Shown one piece after another: positions 44,828 through 54,388 of a DNA stretch of 64,000 nucleotides. Source of the stretch: JBBQED01 sp038320345. GTDB taxonomy: Bacteria; Bacteroidota; Bacteroidia; AKYH767-A; OLB10. Under the pieces are notes generated by a model. That model ran no database searches and was not told the DNA's origin. It worked only from the letters and a program-made list of their open reading frames with translations. The stretch's first letter is position 1, and the number at the start of each line of letters is the position of its first letter. The DNA lies in the NCBI GenBank assembly GCA_038320345.1, contig JBBQED010000001.1, positions 124,001 to 188,000 on the forward strand. Direction: 5' to 3'. The position numbers were made by a program, and so were the translations under genes.

Positions 44828-45564
44828 TGTTAAAAAAACTAGTCCTATATCTGGGAAAAAGAAAGAACCCAAAGTTTACATTGCATGCTTCCGTAAGCAA
44901 TGCAGTACTACTTGATTTTCTTTTTTCTGGATTCATGGCTTTAACTCGTGCTAACATCCGAATGATATTGCATGGTAAAAATCCATCACTAGTTTTTTTT
45001 GGTAATAACGTAAAAGTACAGGGAATGTCTTTTGCACATTTTGGCAAAGGCGTTCAAATCGGGGATTATGTAAATCTTAAAGCGTATGGAACAGAAGGTT
45101 TATCGCTTGGAAATTATGCATGGATCGGTGCTCACTCTTGCTTAAAAGTTTCTTTCTCTTTCAATGATCCGGGTTCATATATCCGTATTGGCAGGAATGT
45201 AGGAATTGGTGAATATGCTCATCTGGGTGGGGCGGGTGGATTAGAAATTGGAGATGATTGTATCATTGGTCCCTATTTCAGCTGCCATCCAGAAAATCAT
45301 CAGTTCTATAATCATCAGGAATTAATCCGATTACAAGGAGTTACTCGAAAAGGTATTGTTGTTGGCAAAAACTGTTGGGTTGGGGCAAAGGTAACTCTCC
45401 TCGATGGCGTTCGTATTGGTGATAATTGTGTGATTGCTGCAGGTGCGGTGGTTACTAAAGATATGCCTGCTAACGCTGTGATTGGTGGAGTGCCGGCGAA
45501 AGTGATCCGATACCGTGAGCAGGAAAATAACAAAACAGTGGGTACTGCATTTAATGCCGCCTAA
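44827..45564 (+). CDS. Left-handed beta-helix acyltransferase
   Basis: A 245-residue protein with hexapeptide repeats through most of its length (IGRNVGIGEYAHLGG, VGKNCWVGAKVTLLDG) and the terminal GGVPAKVIRY segment of WbbJ/NodL-type O-acetyltransferases. A HPENHQFYNH segment may carry the catalytic His. The start MLKKLVLYLG is used because it overlaps the previous stop by one base. It probably O-acetylates the polysaccharide. Confidence 0.9.
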   Translation: MLKKLVLYLGKRKNPKFTLHASVSNAVLLDFLFSGFMALTRANIRMILHGKNPSLVFFGNNVKVQGMSFAHFGKGVQIGDYVNLKAYGTEGLSLGNYAWIGAHSCLKVSFSFNDPGSYIRIGRNVGIGEYAHLGGAGGLEIGDDCIIGPYFSCHPENHQFYNHQELIRLQGVTRKGIVVGKNCWVGAKVTLLDGVRIGDNCVIAAGAVVTKDMPANAVIGGVPAKVIRYREQENNKTVGTAFNAA

Positions 45565-45596
45565 TCTAAAAAGTGAAAATCTGAACGTCTCGAATT

Positions 45597-46865
45597 ATGG
45601 AACCAAGTGATGAAAAAAGTATTCCTAAAACTGTTTTACTGAGTGCTTATGCAGTAAATCCGTATCACGGATCCGAAAACGGTATGGGCTGGAATTTTAT
45701 CAATCAAATTGCTCGGTTCAATAAAGTAATTGCGATTACCAGAAAAAATACACGTACGGATATTGAAAGGTTTATGCAAGAGCATCCTGCGGATCATCAT
45801 AAAAATATTCGTTTTGTATATTATGATTTACCTTATTGGATGCGTTTTTGGAAGAAAGGTGGAAGAGGTGCTTTACTGTACTACTATATGTGGCAGTATA
45901 TCCTTCCCATGTATGTGCGCCGGCTTAAATTAGAATTTGATATCGTTCACAATTTAAATTTTCATAATGACTGGACTCCTTCACGGTTATGGACATTGCA
46001 TAAACCGTTTGTTTGGGGACCTATAGGGCATCATTCCCGTATTCCGAAAAATTATGTGTTACATCCCTATGGGATGAAAAACTATTTAATGGAGCAGGTG
46101 AAATGGATGACGAAAAAATATTTCTGGAAAGTTGATCCGATGTTAAGGCAAACAGTAAATCATGCTGATGCCGTACTCACCATGAATTCTAGTGTTGCCA
46201 AAGAATTACATCTTCCGGCTGCTAAAGTAGTTTATATGCCTTCCGTAAGTACAGAGGCTCCTACACGAAATATCGCTCAAAAAGAAGACGGAACATTCAC
46301 CATACTTTCCGCAGGAAGATTTGTTCCGTTGAAAGGTTTTGATATTACAATTAAATCTTTTGCCCGATTCCGATCTCAAGTTCCTCTTGGAAAACGACAT
46401 CTCCTGAAGTTGATTTTAGTTGGTGATGGTCCATATAAAAATTATCTTCAAAGATTAGTACATGAATTAGAACTCGGTGATTCGGTTCAGTTTATTGAAT
46501 GGTTACATCGCAGCGACTTCAAACAACTTTACGTAAACTCTAAAGTATTTTTATTCCCGTCGCATGAAGGAGCCGGTATGGTTGTTGCTGAAGCGTTGTC
46601 ATATGGATTACCTGTTCTTTGCTTTAGTAATGATGGTCCTGGTGAGTTTGTAGATGAGAAATGTAGTCTTACCGTTCCCTATGGCAGATATGACAGTAGT
46701 ATTACTCACTTCGCAGAACATCTATCGAATTTATACCAAAACCCAGATCAATTGAAAGAGCTTTCGAAAGGAGCAATAGAAGCATACAAAACAAGATTCG
46801 ACTGGGATTTAAGAGGAGAACGACTCCGAGAAGTTTATGATTCATTAAGCCGCATTGCTGGATAA
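45597..46865 (+). CDS. Glycosyltransferase family 4
   Basis: A 422-residue GT-B enzyme. The N-terminus (YAVNPYHGSENGMGW) and the donor-site pattern SHEGAGMVVAEALSYGLPVL are GT4 features, with GRFVPLKGFD marking the linker between domains. Sugar specificity is unknown. It is 32 bases after the acyltransferase gene. Confidence 0.92.
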   Translation: MEPSDEKSIPKTVLLSAYAVNPYHGSENGMGWNFINQIARFNKVIAITRKNTRTDIERFMQEHPADHHKNIRFVYYDLPYWMRFWKKGGRGALLYYYMWQYILPMYVRRLKLEFDIVHNLNFHNDWTPSRLWTLHKPFVWGPIGHHSRIPKNYVLHPYGMKNYLMEQVKWMTKKYFWKVDPMLRQTVNHADAVLTMNSSVAKELHLPAAKVVYMPSVSTEAPTRNIAQKEDGTFTILSAGRFVPLKGFDITIKSFARFRSQVPLGKRHLLKLILVGDGPYKNYLQRLVHELELGDSVQFIEWLHRSDFKQLYVNSKVFLFPSHEGAGMVVAEALSYGLPVLCFSNDGPGEFVDEKCSLTVPYGRYDSSITHFAEHLSNLYQNPDQLKELSKGAIEAYKTRFDWDLRGERLREVYDSLSRIAG

Positions 46866-46868
46866 TAT

Positions 46869-47963
46869 ATGAAGCAGAAAAGCAAGAAAATTGTAGCTGT
46901 ACATCTGCTAAATGATTTCAGTGGCAGCCCTCTGGTATTCTCTCAAGCATTAGAAGGATTACAACAAGCAGGATATGAAGTAGTGCTTCATACTTCCTAT
47001 GGTCGAAAAGGATTTTTGAGTGGATTAAAATTAAAACTGGTTCATTTCCCATATCGATTTTTTTCCAATACACTATTACGCATAATTGCATTTTTCAGCA
47101 GTCAGTTTATTTTATTCTTCCAATTACTGCGCTACCGGAATGAAGATGTTACCATCTATATAAATACTTTGCTTCCCTTTGGAGCTGCATTGGCTGGAAA
47201 GGTGATGGGAAAAAAGGTAATTTACCATTTACATGAAAGTTATATTCGTCCTGCTATCTTAAAAAGATTTCTTAAAAAGGTAGCTGAACTGAGTGCAGAT
47301 ACTGCATTATATGTTTCTCATTACCTCCAGGATTCGGAGCAACTTCGAGGAGTACATTCAGCAGTGGTGTATAATGCCTTACCTGATGATTTTGTTCGTC
47401 AGTCAGAATCCTTTCGCTATCATCCAGTACATCAGGATCAGTTCATGGTATTAATGGTTTGCTCTCTGAAGATCTACAAAGGGATCTATGAGTTCGCAGC
47501 TCTCGCTGAACGTCATCCTAAATTACATTTTGAAATGGTGTTAAATGCATCTGAAGTTGAAATAGCAGCATTCTTTTCTGAAGAAAATATTCCTTCCAAT
47601 CTTTTGCTCCATTCTACACAAACTGATATGCATCCGTTTTATCAACGTGCTAGTCTGGTTGTTAATCTAACAAATCCTTCTCTTTGTATTGAAACTTTCG
47701 GAATGACATTACTCGAAGCCATGTGTTATGGAATTCCTGTAATTGCTCCTCCAGTTGGTGGCCCTGCTGAAATTATTACAACTGGTAAAAATGGATTCAT
47801 GGTTGATGTAAGAAAAGAACTAGAACTAGATCGCACAATTGAAACTTTATCTTGTCATCCTGAACAATGCGGAGCTTTATCTATTCAGGCAAAAAAGACC
47901 GCGATGCGGTTCAGAAACGTAGCATTGCGTCAGCAGGTACTAGATGCTATCATGAGAGACTAA
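46869..47963 (+). CDS. Glycosyltransferase family 4
   Basis: A 364-residue GT-B enzyme. SLKIYKGIYEFAALAERHP marks the start of the nucleotide-sugar domain and IETFGMTLLEAMCYGIPVI the donor site. It starts 3 bases after the previous gene. A 274-base gap follows, the largest in the locus, with no clear terminator. Confidence 0.9.
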   Translation: MKQKSKKIVAVHLLNDFSGSPLVFSQALEGLQQAGYEVVLHTSYGRKGFLSGLKLKLVHFPYRFFSNTLLRIIAFFSSQFILFFQLLRYRNEDVTIYINTLLPFGAALAGKVMGKKVIYHLHESYIRPAILKRFLKKVAELSADTALYVSHYLQDSEQLRGVHSAVVYNALPDDFVRQSESFRYHPVHQDQFMVLMVCSLKIYKGIYEFAALAERHPKLHFEMVLNASEVEIAAFFSEENIPSNLLLHSTQTDMHPFYQRASLVVNLTNPSLCIETFGMTLLEAMCYGIPVIAPPVGGPAEIITTGKNGFMVDVRKELELDRTIETLSCHPEQCGALSIQAKKTAMRFRNVALRQQVLDAIMRD

Positions 47964-48237
47964 AATGTAAGTAATGATCTGTTTTTCAAAGGATCAATAC
48001 TAAAGGCCAATCTTTCTGTTTAAGTTAAATTAAACCTTACAATTTTTTTTGTAAGATTTTGTATCAGAAAAGGAAACTTAGCAGGGTTTTTCACTGTAAA
48101 CGGTAATAAAAACCGAAATAATCAGACTTACTGGAGTAATCCTTACGAACGTCAGGGAATGCCCTCCTTAAAGTACCCCTACAAAGTGCTTAACGTATAC
48201 TGATTAAGATAATTAAAACCGACAAACCGATTTATTT

Positions 48238-49434
48238 ATGCAGAAGAAGCGTGTGGCGATTATTGGCACTACTGGATTACCCGCAAAATATGGTGGATTT
48301 GAAACTCTGGCTCATCATCTTGTTGATCGCCTGAATAATCAATATGAGATAACCGTTTATTGCAGTAGCAAATATTTTGCTGAGAAACATAAAAGACCGT
48401 CACATTTTAATGGGGCGAAGCTTGTTTACCTGCCCTTCAATGCTAACGGATATCAGAGTATTATTTACGATATTTTTTCCATCTTTCATGCACTTAGAAA
48501 TAGTGATACCCTGTTGTTACTTGGGATTTCTGGAGCATTAATCCTCCCCTTTGTAAAACTGTTCTCTAAAAAACCAGTGCTTGTAAATATCGATGGACAA
48601 GAATGGAAACGTCCGAAATGGAACTGGCTTGCCAAAAAAATATTAGGCTTTAGCGAACGACTTGCAGTGAAATTTGCTGATACTGTTATTGCCGATAATC
48701 GCATCATTCATGAATATGTAGAAAATGCTTACGGTCGGAGCAATGCATGGCTAATTGAATATGGTGCCGATCATGTTAGTGCATCTCCTATCACGGAGGA
48801 TGCCTACCAACGATATCCTTTTCTGTCAAAACCTTATGCTTTCAATGTTTGTAGAATTGAACCTGAAAATAATGTTCATCTCCTTCTTGAGGCTTTTAGC
48901 CGTTGCCCTGATAAAACATTAGTAGTTGTTGGTTTATGGAATCACGGGACTTATGGGATGGAACTTCGTCAATTCTATTCGAAATTCACGAATCTGCATC
49001 TCTTAGATCCGATTTATAATCAGCAAGAATTAAATATTCTCCGCTCTAACGCTCAGGTCTATGTGCACGGGCATAGTGCAGGCGGCACAAACCCATCTTT
49101 GGTAGAAGCTATGTATCTCTCCTTACCGGTTATGGCATTTGATATTTCCTATAATAGAGAAACCACTAGTCATCAAGCTAAATTTTTCCGTACTAGTGAT
49201 GATCTGATCAAACTGCTTCGTGAAACGACCCAGGAAGAACTTATGAAAATGTCCTACCAACTGAAAACCGTCGCTAACGAACGCTATACTTGGAAACGCA
49301 TTTCAGATTTATATGCAGCAGCAATTGATCAGAAGGATCCTGTTTATACCAATCTCCTTACTAAACAACTTGCTACTCAGGAAGAACAAATTATCAGAGT
49401 AAACGTAGAAAGGAGTCAACCTCAAACTACATGA
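48238..49434 (+). CDS. DUF1972-type glycosyltransferase (rhamnosyltransferase-like)
   Basis: A 398-residue GT-B enzyme starting IIGTTGLPAKYGGFETLAHH, the DUF1972 signature, with NIDGQEWKRPKW and AGGTNPSLVEAMYLSLPVM. Related streptococcal WchF/Cps2T enzymes add rhamnose as an early step of repeat-unit synthesis. It could act second in the chain here, but the acceptor is unknown. It overlaps the adhesin gene by ATGA. Confidence 0.93.
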   Translation: MQKKRVAIIGTTGLPAKYGGFETLAHHLVDRLNNQYEITVYCSSKYFAEKHKRPSHFNGAKLVYLPFNANGYQSIIYDIFSIFHALRNSDTLLLLGISGALILPFVKLFSKKPVLVNIDGQEWKRPKWNWLAKKILGFSERLAVKFADTVIADNRIIHEYVENAYGRSNAWLIEYGADHVSASPITEDAYQRYPFLSKPYAFNVCRIEPENNVHLLLEAFSRCPDKTLVVVGLWNHGTYGMELRQFYSKFTNLHLLDPIYNQQELNILRSNAQVYVHGHSAGGTNPSLVEAMYLSLPVMAFDISYNRETTSHQAKFFRTSDDLIKLLRETTQEELMKMSYQLKTVANERYTWKRISDLYAAAIDQKDPVYTNLLTKQLATQEEQIIRVNVERSQPQTT

Positions 49435-52382
49435 GAAAGATTACCTGTTGTATTGTACTCTTATTACTTGCCGGCTTTACGCTCAGAGCTCAGGTAGTGA
49501 GTACTATTGCCGGTTTGGCAGGAACAACAGGAAATACTAATGGTGTTGGATCAGTAGCCCGATTTAATAGTCCGCATGGTATTACTTGCGATAAAAATGG
49601 AAATGTTTTTATCGCAGATCGATATAATCACCTGATCAGAAAAATTACACCGGCGGGTTTGGTTTCTACTTTTGCAGGATCAGGAACTCCGGGTTCTACA
49701 GATGGACAAGGAACAGCAGCTTCTTTTAATGAGCCTTGGGGAATTTCAGCAGATACTTTTGGTAATCTCTATGTTGCGGATACCAAGAATTACAAGATCA
49801 GAAAAATTGATGCTTCAGGATTAGTTAGCACCTATGCAGGTGTTGGGACTTTTGGAACGACTAACGGAGCAGCAAATATTGCAAGCTTCGGCTTTCCTGT
49901 TGGGATCGCCGCCAATAAAAATGGTACTGTAATTTATGTTGCTGATCATAATACACATGTTATCAGAGAAATTTCAGGAGGTGTAGTTAGTAATCTTGCA
50001 GGCACGGCATTTCTCGCAGGAGCAAATGATGGTCCTGGAGTTACGGCAACTTTTGATCATCCCTTCGGAATTGAAATCGATCAAAATGGGAATATTATTG
50101 TTGCGGATGAATGGAATAATCGTTTAAGAAAAATCACTCCATCAGGTACTGTAACTACGTTTGCAGGAACAGGAACTACAGGCTCAACGGATGGTGCTGC
50201 ATTGGCTGCAAATTTTAACTACCCTTGGGATATCGCAGTCGATAGCCTTAATAATATTTTTGTTCTTGATGGATTTAATCATACTGTAAGAAGGATTGAT
50301 AACCTTACTAATCAGGTTACAACTTATGTTGGTACTCCTGGTGTAATCGGTTCTGCTAATGGTAATGGTCCTGCAGCAAGTTTTAATAATGCTACCGGAA
50401 TAGTTTACAATCGTGCCGATCATTGTTTGTATGTTGCAGATGCTGCAAATCATCTTGTCAGAAAAATAACTGCAGTCTCTTCTATAATTCTTAATCTATC
50501 TGTTACAGGAAATGCTACTGTTTGTTTTGGAGATAGTATTACGCTGCTTGCAACACCAGCAGGTTTGAGTAATTACAGTATCTATGAAAATAATATTTTA
50601 CTGGGAAGCTCAGCGAATAATTCAATTAAAATTCCAGGACTTTCAACAGGTGCTCATACATTAAACTGTACAGCTATTGATGGCACAGGAGCAACTGCAG
50701 GATCAAATTCCATTTCAGTAACCGTTCTTGCACCCTTTGTTCCAACGATTACCTCTACTAACGGAACCAGTTTTTGCAATGGAGATTCACTTAAACTTGT
50801 TGCGCAAAGTGGAACAAATTATACTTGGTCGACCGGAGCTACAACCGCTTCTATTTGGGTTATATCTCCAGGATCCTATTCAGTTACAGTTACAAATTCT
50901 AATGGATGTGATGGTACTTCTGCACCTGTTTCTATTACTCAATTAACCGCTCCAACGGTATTTGTAATTCCAACAGGTCCATTGAATTTATGCCCAGATG
51001 ATTCCTTGTCATTGATTGGCAGTACTGGATCATCTTGGTTATGGTCGAACGGAGCCACTACTCAAAATATTACTGTACCGGCAGGAACATACACCCTAAC
51101 AGTTACTGGAAGTAATGGTTGCAAATCATCTTCAACTCCAGTCGTTTTAACAAATTATTCGGTGATTGCTCCAACGGTTACACCACCCGGACCAATCACT
51201 ATTTTACAAGGTGATTCAATTCAGTTGATCGCAAATGGTGGAAGTACTTATCAATGGTCAAATGGTCAAAGTGGAAGTTCTGTTTATATCAACTCAGGTG
51301 GAAATATAACTGTCATCAGCACAGATAATAACGGTTGTCAAGTTCCTTCAACGCCGGTTTCTGTAACTGTGATTAATGCCTCCACGATGGTAAGCGCCGG
51401 AGGAACCACATCGTTTTGTCAAGGAAACAATGTGGTTTTAAGCTCTGCATTCTCCACAGGTAATCAATGGTTGTACAATGGCATTCCAATACCCGGTGCA
51501 ACTGCACAGCAATTTACTGCTTATGATAGTGGCTATTATACTGTTGGTGTTTGGCTGAATAATAACTGGCTATATTCTGATTCTATTGTAGTAACCGTAT
51601 TTCCTTCTCCTCAACTAGCAACTGTAAATGATACGAGTATTTGTAGTGGCTCAACCATTCAACTGCAGGCACAACTCATGAGTGGGGTAACATTTCATTG
51701 GTATGATCAGGATCTAGGTGGAACTTTACTCGCTAACGGTAATGTATATACGACTCCAGCACTTATAAATTCAACAACTTATTATGTTGAGACGCAAAAT
51801 ACCAATGGTTGCGTTTCAGTAGGTAGAGTGGCGGTTAATGTTATCGTTACTTCTTCTCCTACTGCTAACTTTACTCAAACCGTACAACCACAGAGCGGAC
51901 AATATATTTCAACTTTCAATAATATCACTAGCAATGCCGATACTTATTTCTGGATTTTCGGAGATACTAGTATTGCTGGAAATACTTCTACGGATCCAAA
52001 TCCTAGTTATGCATATCCCGCCGTTGGTGATTATCCAGTTATCTTAATTGCTATCAACAGTAATGGTTGTGTGGATACTTTACTCCGCACGATATCTGTA
52101 AATGCAAATAATCCAACTTTCCTCCCCACCACTTTCACACCTAATGGCGATGGAAAAAATGATGTCTTCAGAGTTCGTGGAGATAATGTTTATCTGCAAG
52201 AAATGATGATTTATGATCAGTGGGGAACCTTGATCTATCGTACCGATGCTTCCAAACCAAACTGGGATGGAACTATCGCGGGCAAACATGTTCAGAATGG
52301 AACTTATGTATATAGGATCCGAATAACCGACAAAGACAATACATCTAAAGAACTAACGGGCTCAGTTACCGTAATTAAATGA
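49431..52382 (+). CDS. NHL-repeat CHU_C-type T9SS adhesin
   Basis: A 983-residue exported protein with signal peptide ending near LRAQ. Residues ~20-345 hold about five NHL-type repeats of ~57 residues (ASFNEPWGISADTFGNLYVA). Ig-like modules follow (TWSTGATTASIWV, WLWSNGATTQNITV), then a PKD-like domain (about 805-875). The last ~95 residues (TTFTPNGDGKNDVFRV, YDQWGTLIYRT) are a CHU_C T9SS sorting domain. Its stop overlaps the start of the PorP/SprF-OmpA gene by ATGA, so the secretion partner is cotranslated with it. It is embedded in the polysaccharide locus. Confidence 0.92.
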   Translation: MRKITCCIVLLLLAGFTLRAQVVSTIAGLAGTTGNTNGVGSVARFNSPHGITCDKNGNVFIADRYNHLIRKITPAGLVSTFAGSGTPGSTDGQGTAASFNEPWGISADTFGNLYVADTKNYKIRKIDASGLVSTYAGVGTFGTTNGAANIASFGFPVGIAANKNGTVIYVADHNTHVIREISGGVVSNLAGTAFLAGANDGPGVTATFDHPFGIEIDQNGNIIVADEWNNRLRKITPSGTVTTFAGTGTTGSTDGAALAANFNYPWDIAVDSLNNIFVLDGFNHTVRRIDNLTNQVTTYVGTPGVIGSANGNGPAASFNNATGIVYNRADHCLYVADAANHLVRKITAVSSIILNLSVTGNATVCFGDSITLLATPAGLSNYSIYENNILLGSSANNSIKIPGLSTGAHTLNCTAIDGTGATAGSNSISVTVLAPFVPTITSTNGTSFCNGDSLKLVAQSGTNYTWSTGATTASIWVISPGSYSVTVTNSNGCDGTSAPVSITQLTAPTVFVIPTGPLNLCPDDSLSLIGSTGSSWLWSNGATTQNITVPAGTYTLTVTGSNGCKSSSTPVVLTNYSVIAPTVTPPGPITILQGDSIQLIANGGSTYQWSNGQSGSSVYINSGGNITVISTDNNGCQVPSTPVSVTVINASTMVSAGGTTSFCQGNNVVLSSAFSTGNQWLYNGIPIPGATAQQFTAYDSGYYTVGVWLNNNWLYSDSIVVTVFPSPQLATVNDTSICSGSTIQLQAQLMSGVTFHWYDQDLGGTLLANGNVYTTPALINSTTYYVETQNTNGCVSVGRVAVNVIVTSSPTANFTQTVQPQSGQYISTFNNITSNADTYFWIFGDTSIAGNTSTDPNPSYAYPAVGDYPVILIAINSNGCVDTLLRTISVNANNPTFLPTTFTPNGDGKNDVFRVRGDNVYLQEMMIYDQWGTLIYRTDASKPNWDGTIAGKHVQNGTYVYRIRITDKDNTSKELTGSVTVIK

Positions 52383-54382
52383 AAAAGGTACTGAATATTT
52401 TAATGCTTCTTGTTGCAAGCCTCTTCGTGGTGAAGAATGGCGTTGCTCAAGATCCTCATTTTACCCAGTTCCATAGAATACCCACTTTTTATAATCCTGC
52501 CTCAGCAGGACATGGCGTTGAGCATATTCGATTAACGATGCTTTATAGAAATCAATGGTCGAGTGTAACAAGCCCATTTAAAACACAGGCGCTATTTTTT
52601 GATAAGCAAGTTAGTAAAGTAGGGTTCGGCATCAATATGATCAACAATACTTCCGGTGATGCTGGAATAAAACAATTCAATCTAACAGGAACATTATCCT
52701 ACCGATTTACTTTTAGAAAAAATCAAGTTGCAGCAGGAATACAGGTTGGATTAATTCAGAAAAGTTTCGATCCCTCGAAAATGACTTTCGATGATCAGTA
52801 TACTCCCGATCAAGGATTTGATCCCTCTAATCCAACCACAGAAAGTTTTTCTTATACCAAATTAACACGGCCAGATTTCGGAACAGGATTTCTATGGACT
52901 TATGGTAAAGATGATAATTCACGCTTTCATCCTTATGCAGGATTGTCATTAGTTCATCTCACACAACCGAAAGAAACATTCATCGAAATTCCAAATGAGA
53001 TCCCACGGAAAATGGTGATGCAAGGCGGAATGGGAATCAAAATTAATGATCATTTTACAGTGACTCCCATGGCTATGCTATCGAAACAGCAGTTTGCTCA
53101 GGAGATGATTTACGGTGTACTCGCAACTTTACCGCTTCAAGGTCGGGATCGTTTTGAAACTGGAATTTTTAATCGCCAAAAAGATGCGCTTGCAGTATAT
53201 GTAGGCTATCAGTGGACCAGCTTCATGATGGGTGTAAGTTATGATGTAAATACGTCGGGACTAACTGGTGGACCAGGAGCATTTGAGCTAACGGTTACGT
53301 ATATACCAAAAGCGAAGGAGAAAAAAGATCCAAAAACTAAAACTAAAACACCGGTCGAAAAATCAAGCTCAAAGAAAGCTGCCGATAAAGATAATGACGG
53401 TATTCCTGATCAGAATGATAAATGTCCAACTGAACCTGGCGAGAAAACTGCAAATGGTTGTCCAGATCGTGATCTTGATGGAGTAACCGATAAAAAAGAT
53501 AAGTGTCCGGATGAAAAAGGTAGTCGTCTTAAACAAGGTTGTCCAGAAGTTAAGAAAACTCCTCCGGCTCAAGTAGAAAAGAAAGTACCTGCCAAAACTA
53601 TAGCCAAGCCAACAGAAAAAGCTATCGAGAAACCTACTGTTAAGCCAGCTGATAAGCCAGTTACTAAACCCGTTGATAAGCCGGTAGAGAAATCGGTTGA
53701 AAAGCCATCAGTACAACTTACTCCAAAAACTGCGGAAAAACCAGTTGATAAACCTCCTGTAACTCCGATATCAAAACCAGCCGAAAAGACTGTAACTAAA
53801 GAAGTCACTAAACCTGTAGTAGCAGCTGTTGAACTTGACAGTGATGGAGATGGAATTACCGATAAAATTGATGCTTGTCCTTTCATTAAAGGTGGACCTG
53901 CCACGAATGGCTGTCCGGATACTGATGGCGATGGAATTATGAACATGGATGATCATTGTCCGTATGAACCCGGTGATAAAGAACATAACGGTTGCCCAGT
54001 ACCGAAAAATACAGATCTAAATACTGTTGGTAATCTTCATATCGGAAATGTAGAATTTGAAAGTAACAGTGATGTAGTACGCGGAATTTATAAACTTGAT
54101 GTAGTGGAACCTGCGTTGGATAGTTTACGTTATGAAGAGAATTACAAAGTAGTTATCAGTGGACATACCGATAGCGAAGGAAGTGCGGAAGAAAACATGA
54201 TACTGTCACAAAAACGTGCCGACGCCGTAAAAGCTATCCTCACGAAACGCGGAATACCAGAACAAAGAATAGTTACCATCACTTATGGTGAAACAATGCC
54301 TCTTACAGATAATACTAGTGAAGAAGGTCGCTCGCATAACCGAAGAACTGAAGTCCATATCATACGTAACCAGAAGCCCTGA
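52379..54382 (+). CDS. PorP/SprF-type protein fused to TSP3 repeats and OmpA domain
   Basis: A 667-residue exported protein. Residues ~24-305 are the PorP/SprF outer-membrane domain (DPHFTQFHRIPTFYNPASAG). TSP3-like calcium repeats follow at about 338-393, then a Lys/Pro-rich linker with KPVDKP-type repeats (about 395-485), a second TSP3 block (486-541) and a C-terminal OmpA peptidoglycan-binding domain (ISGHTDSEGSAEEN, SHNRRTEVHI). SprF proteins serve secretion and anchoring of SprB-like CHU_C adhesins, and the adhesin gene directly upstream is the obvious client. The OmpA end should tether the complex to the cell wall. Confidence 0.93.
   Translation: MKKVLNILMLLVASLFVVKNGVAQDPHFTQFHRIPTFYNPASAGHGVEHIRLTMLYRNQWSSVTSPFKTQALFFDKQVSKVGFGINMINNTSGDAGIKQFNLTGTLSYRFTFRKNQVAAGIQVGLIQKSFDPSKMTFDDQYTPDQGFDPSNPTTESFSYTKLTRPDFGTGFLWTYGKDDNSRFHPYAGLSLVHLTQPKETFIEIPNEIPRKMVMQGGMGIKINDHFTVTPMAMLSKQQFAQEMIYGVLATLPLQGRDRFETGIFNRQKDALAVYVGYQWTSFMMGVSYDVNTSGLTGGPGAFELTVTYIPKAKEKKDPKTKTKTPVEKSSSKKAADKDNDGIPDQNDKCPTEPGEKTANGCPDRDLDGVTDKKDKCPDEKGSRLKQGCPEVKKTPPAQVEKKVPAKTIAKPTEKAIEKPTVKPADKPVTKPVDKPVEKSVEKPSVQLTPKTAEKPVDKPPVTPISKPAEKTVTKEVTKPVVAAVELDSDGDGITDKIDACPFIKGGPATNGCPDTDGDGIMNMDDHCPYEPGDKEHNGCPVPKNTDLNTVGNLHIGNVEFESNSDVVRGIYKLDVVEPALDSLRYEENYKVVISGHTDSEGSAEENMILSQKRADAVKAILTKRGIPEQRIVTITYGETMPLTDNTSEEGRSHNRRTEVHIIRNQKP
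53563..53836 (+). repeat. Lys/Pro-rich low-complexity linker
   Basis: DNA encoding imperfect EKPxxKP repeats between the two TSP3 blocks of the PorP-OmpA fusion. The codons are varied, so it is a protein-level rather than an exact DNA repeat. Confidence 0.7.
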
Positions 54383-54388
54383 TCCTTT

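Noticed and set aside
53569..53946. Minus-strand frames opposite the Lys/Pro linker
   Set aside because: They are products of the repetitive linker codons read backwards, with no family features.
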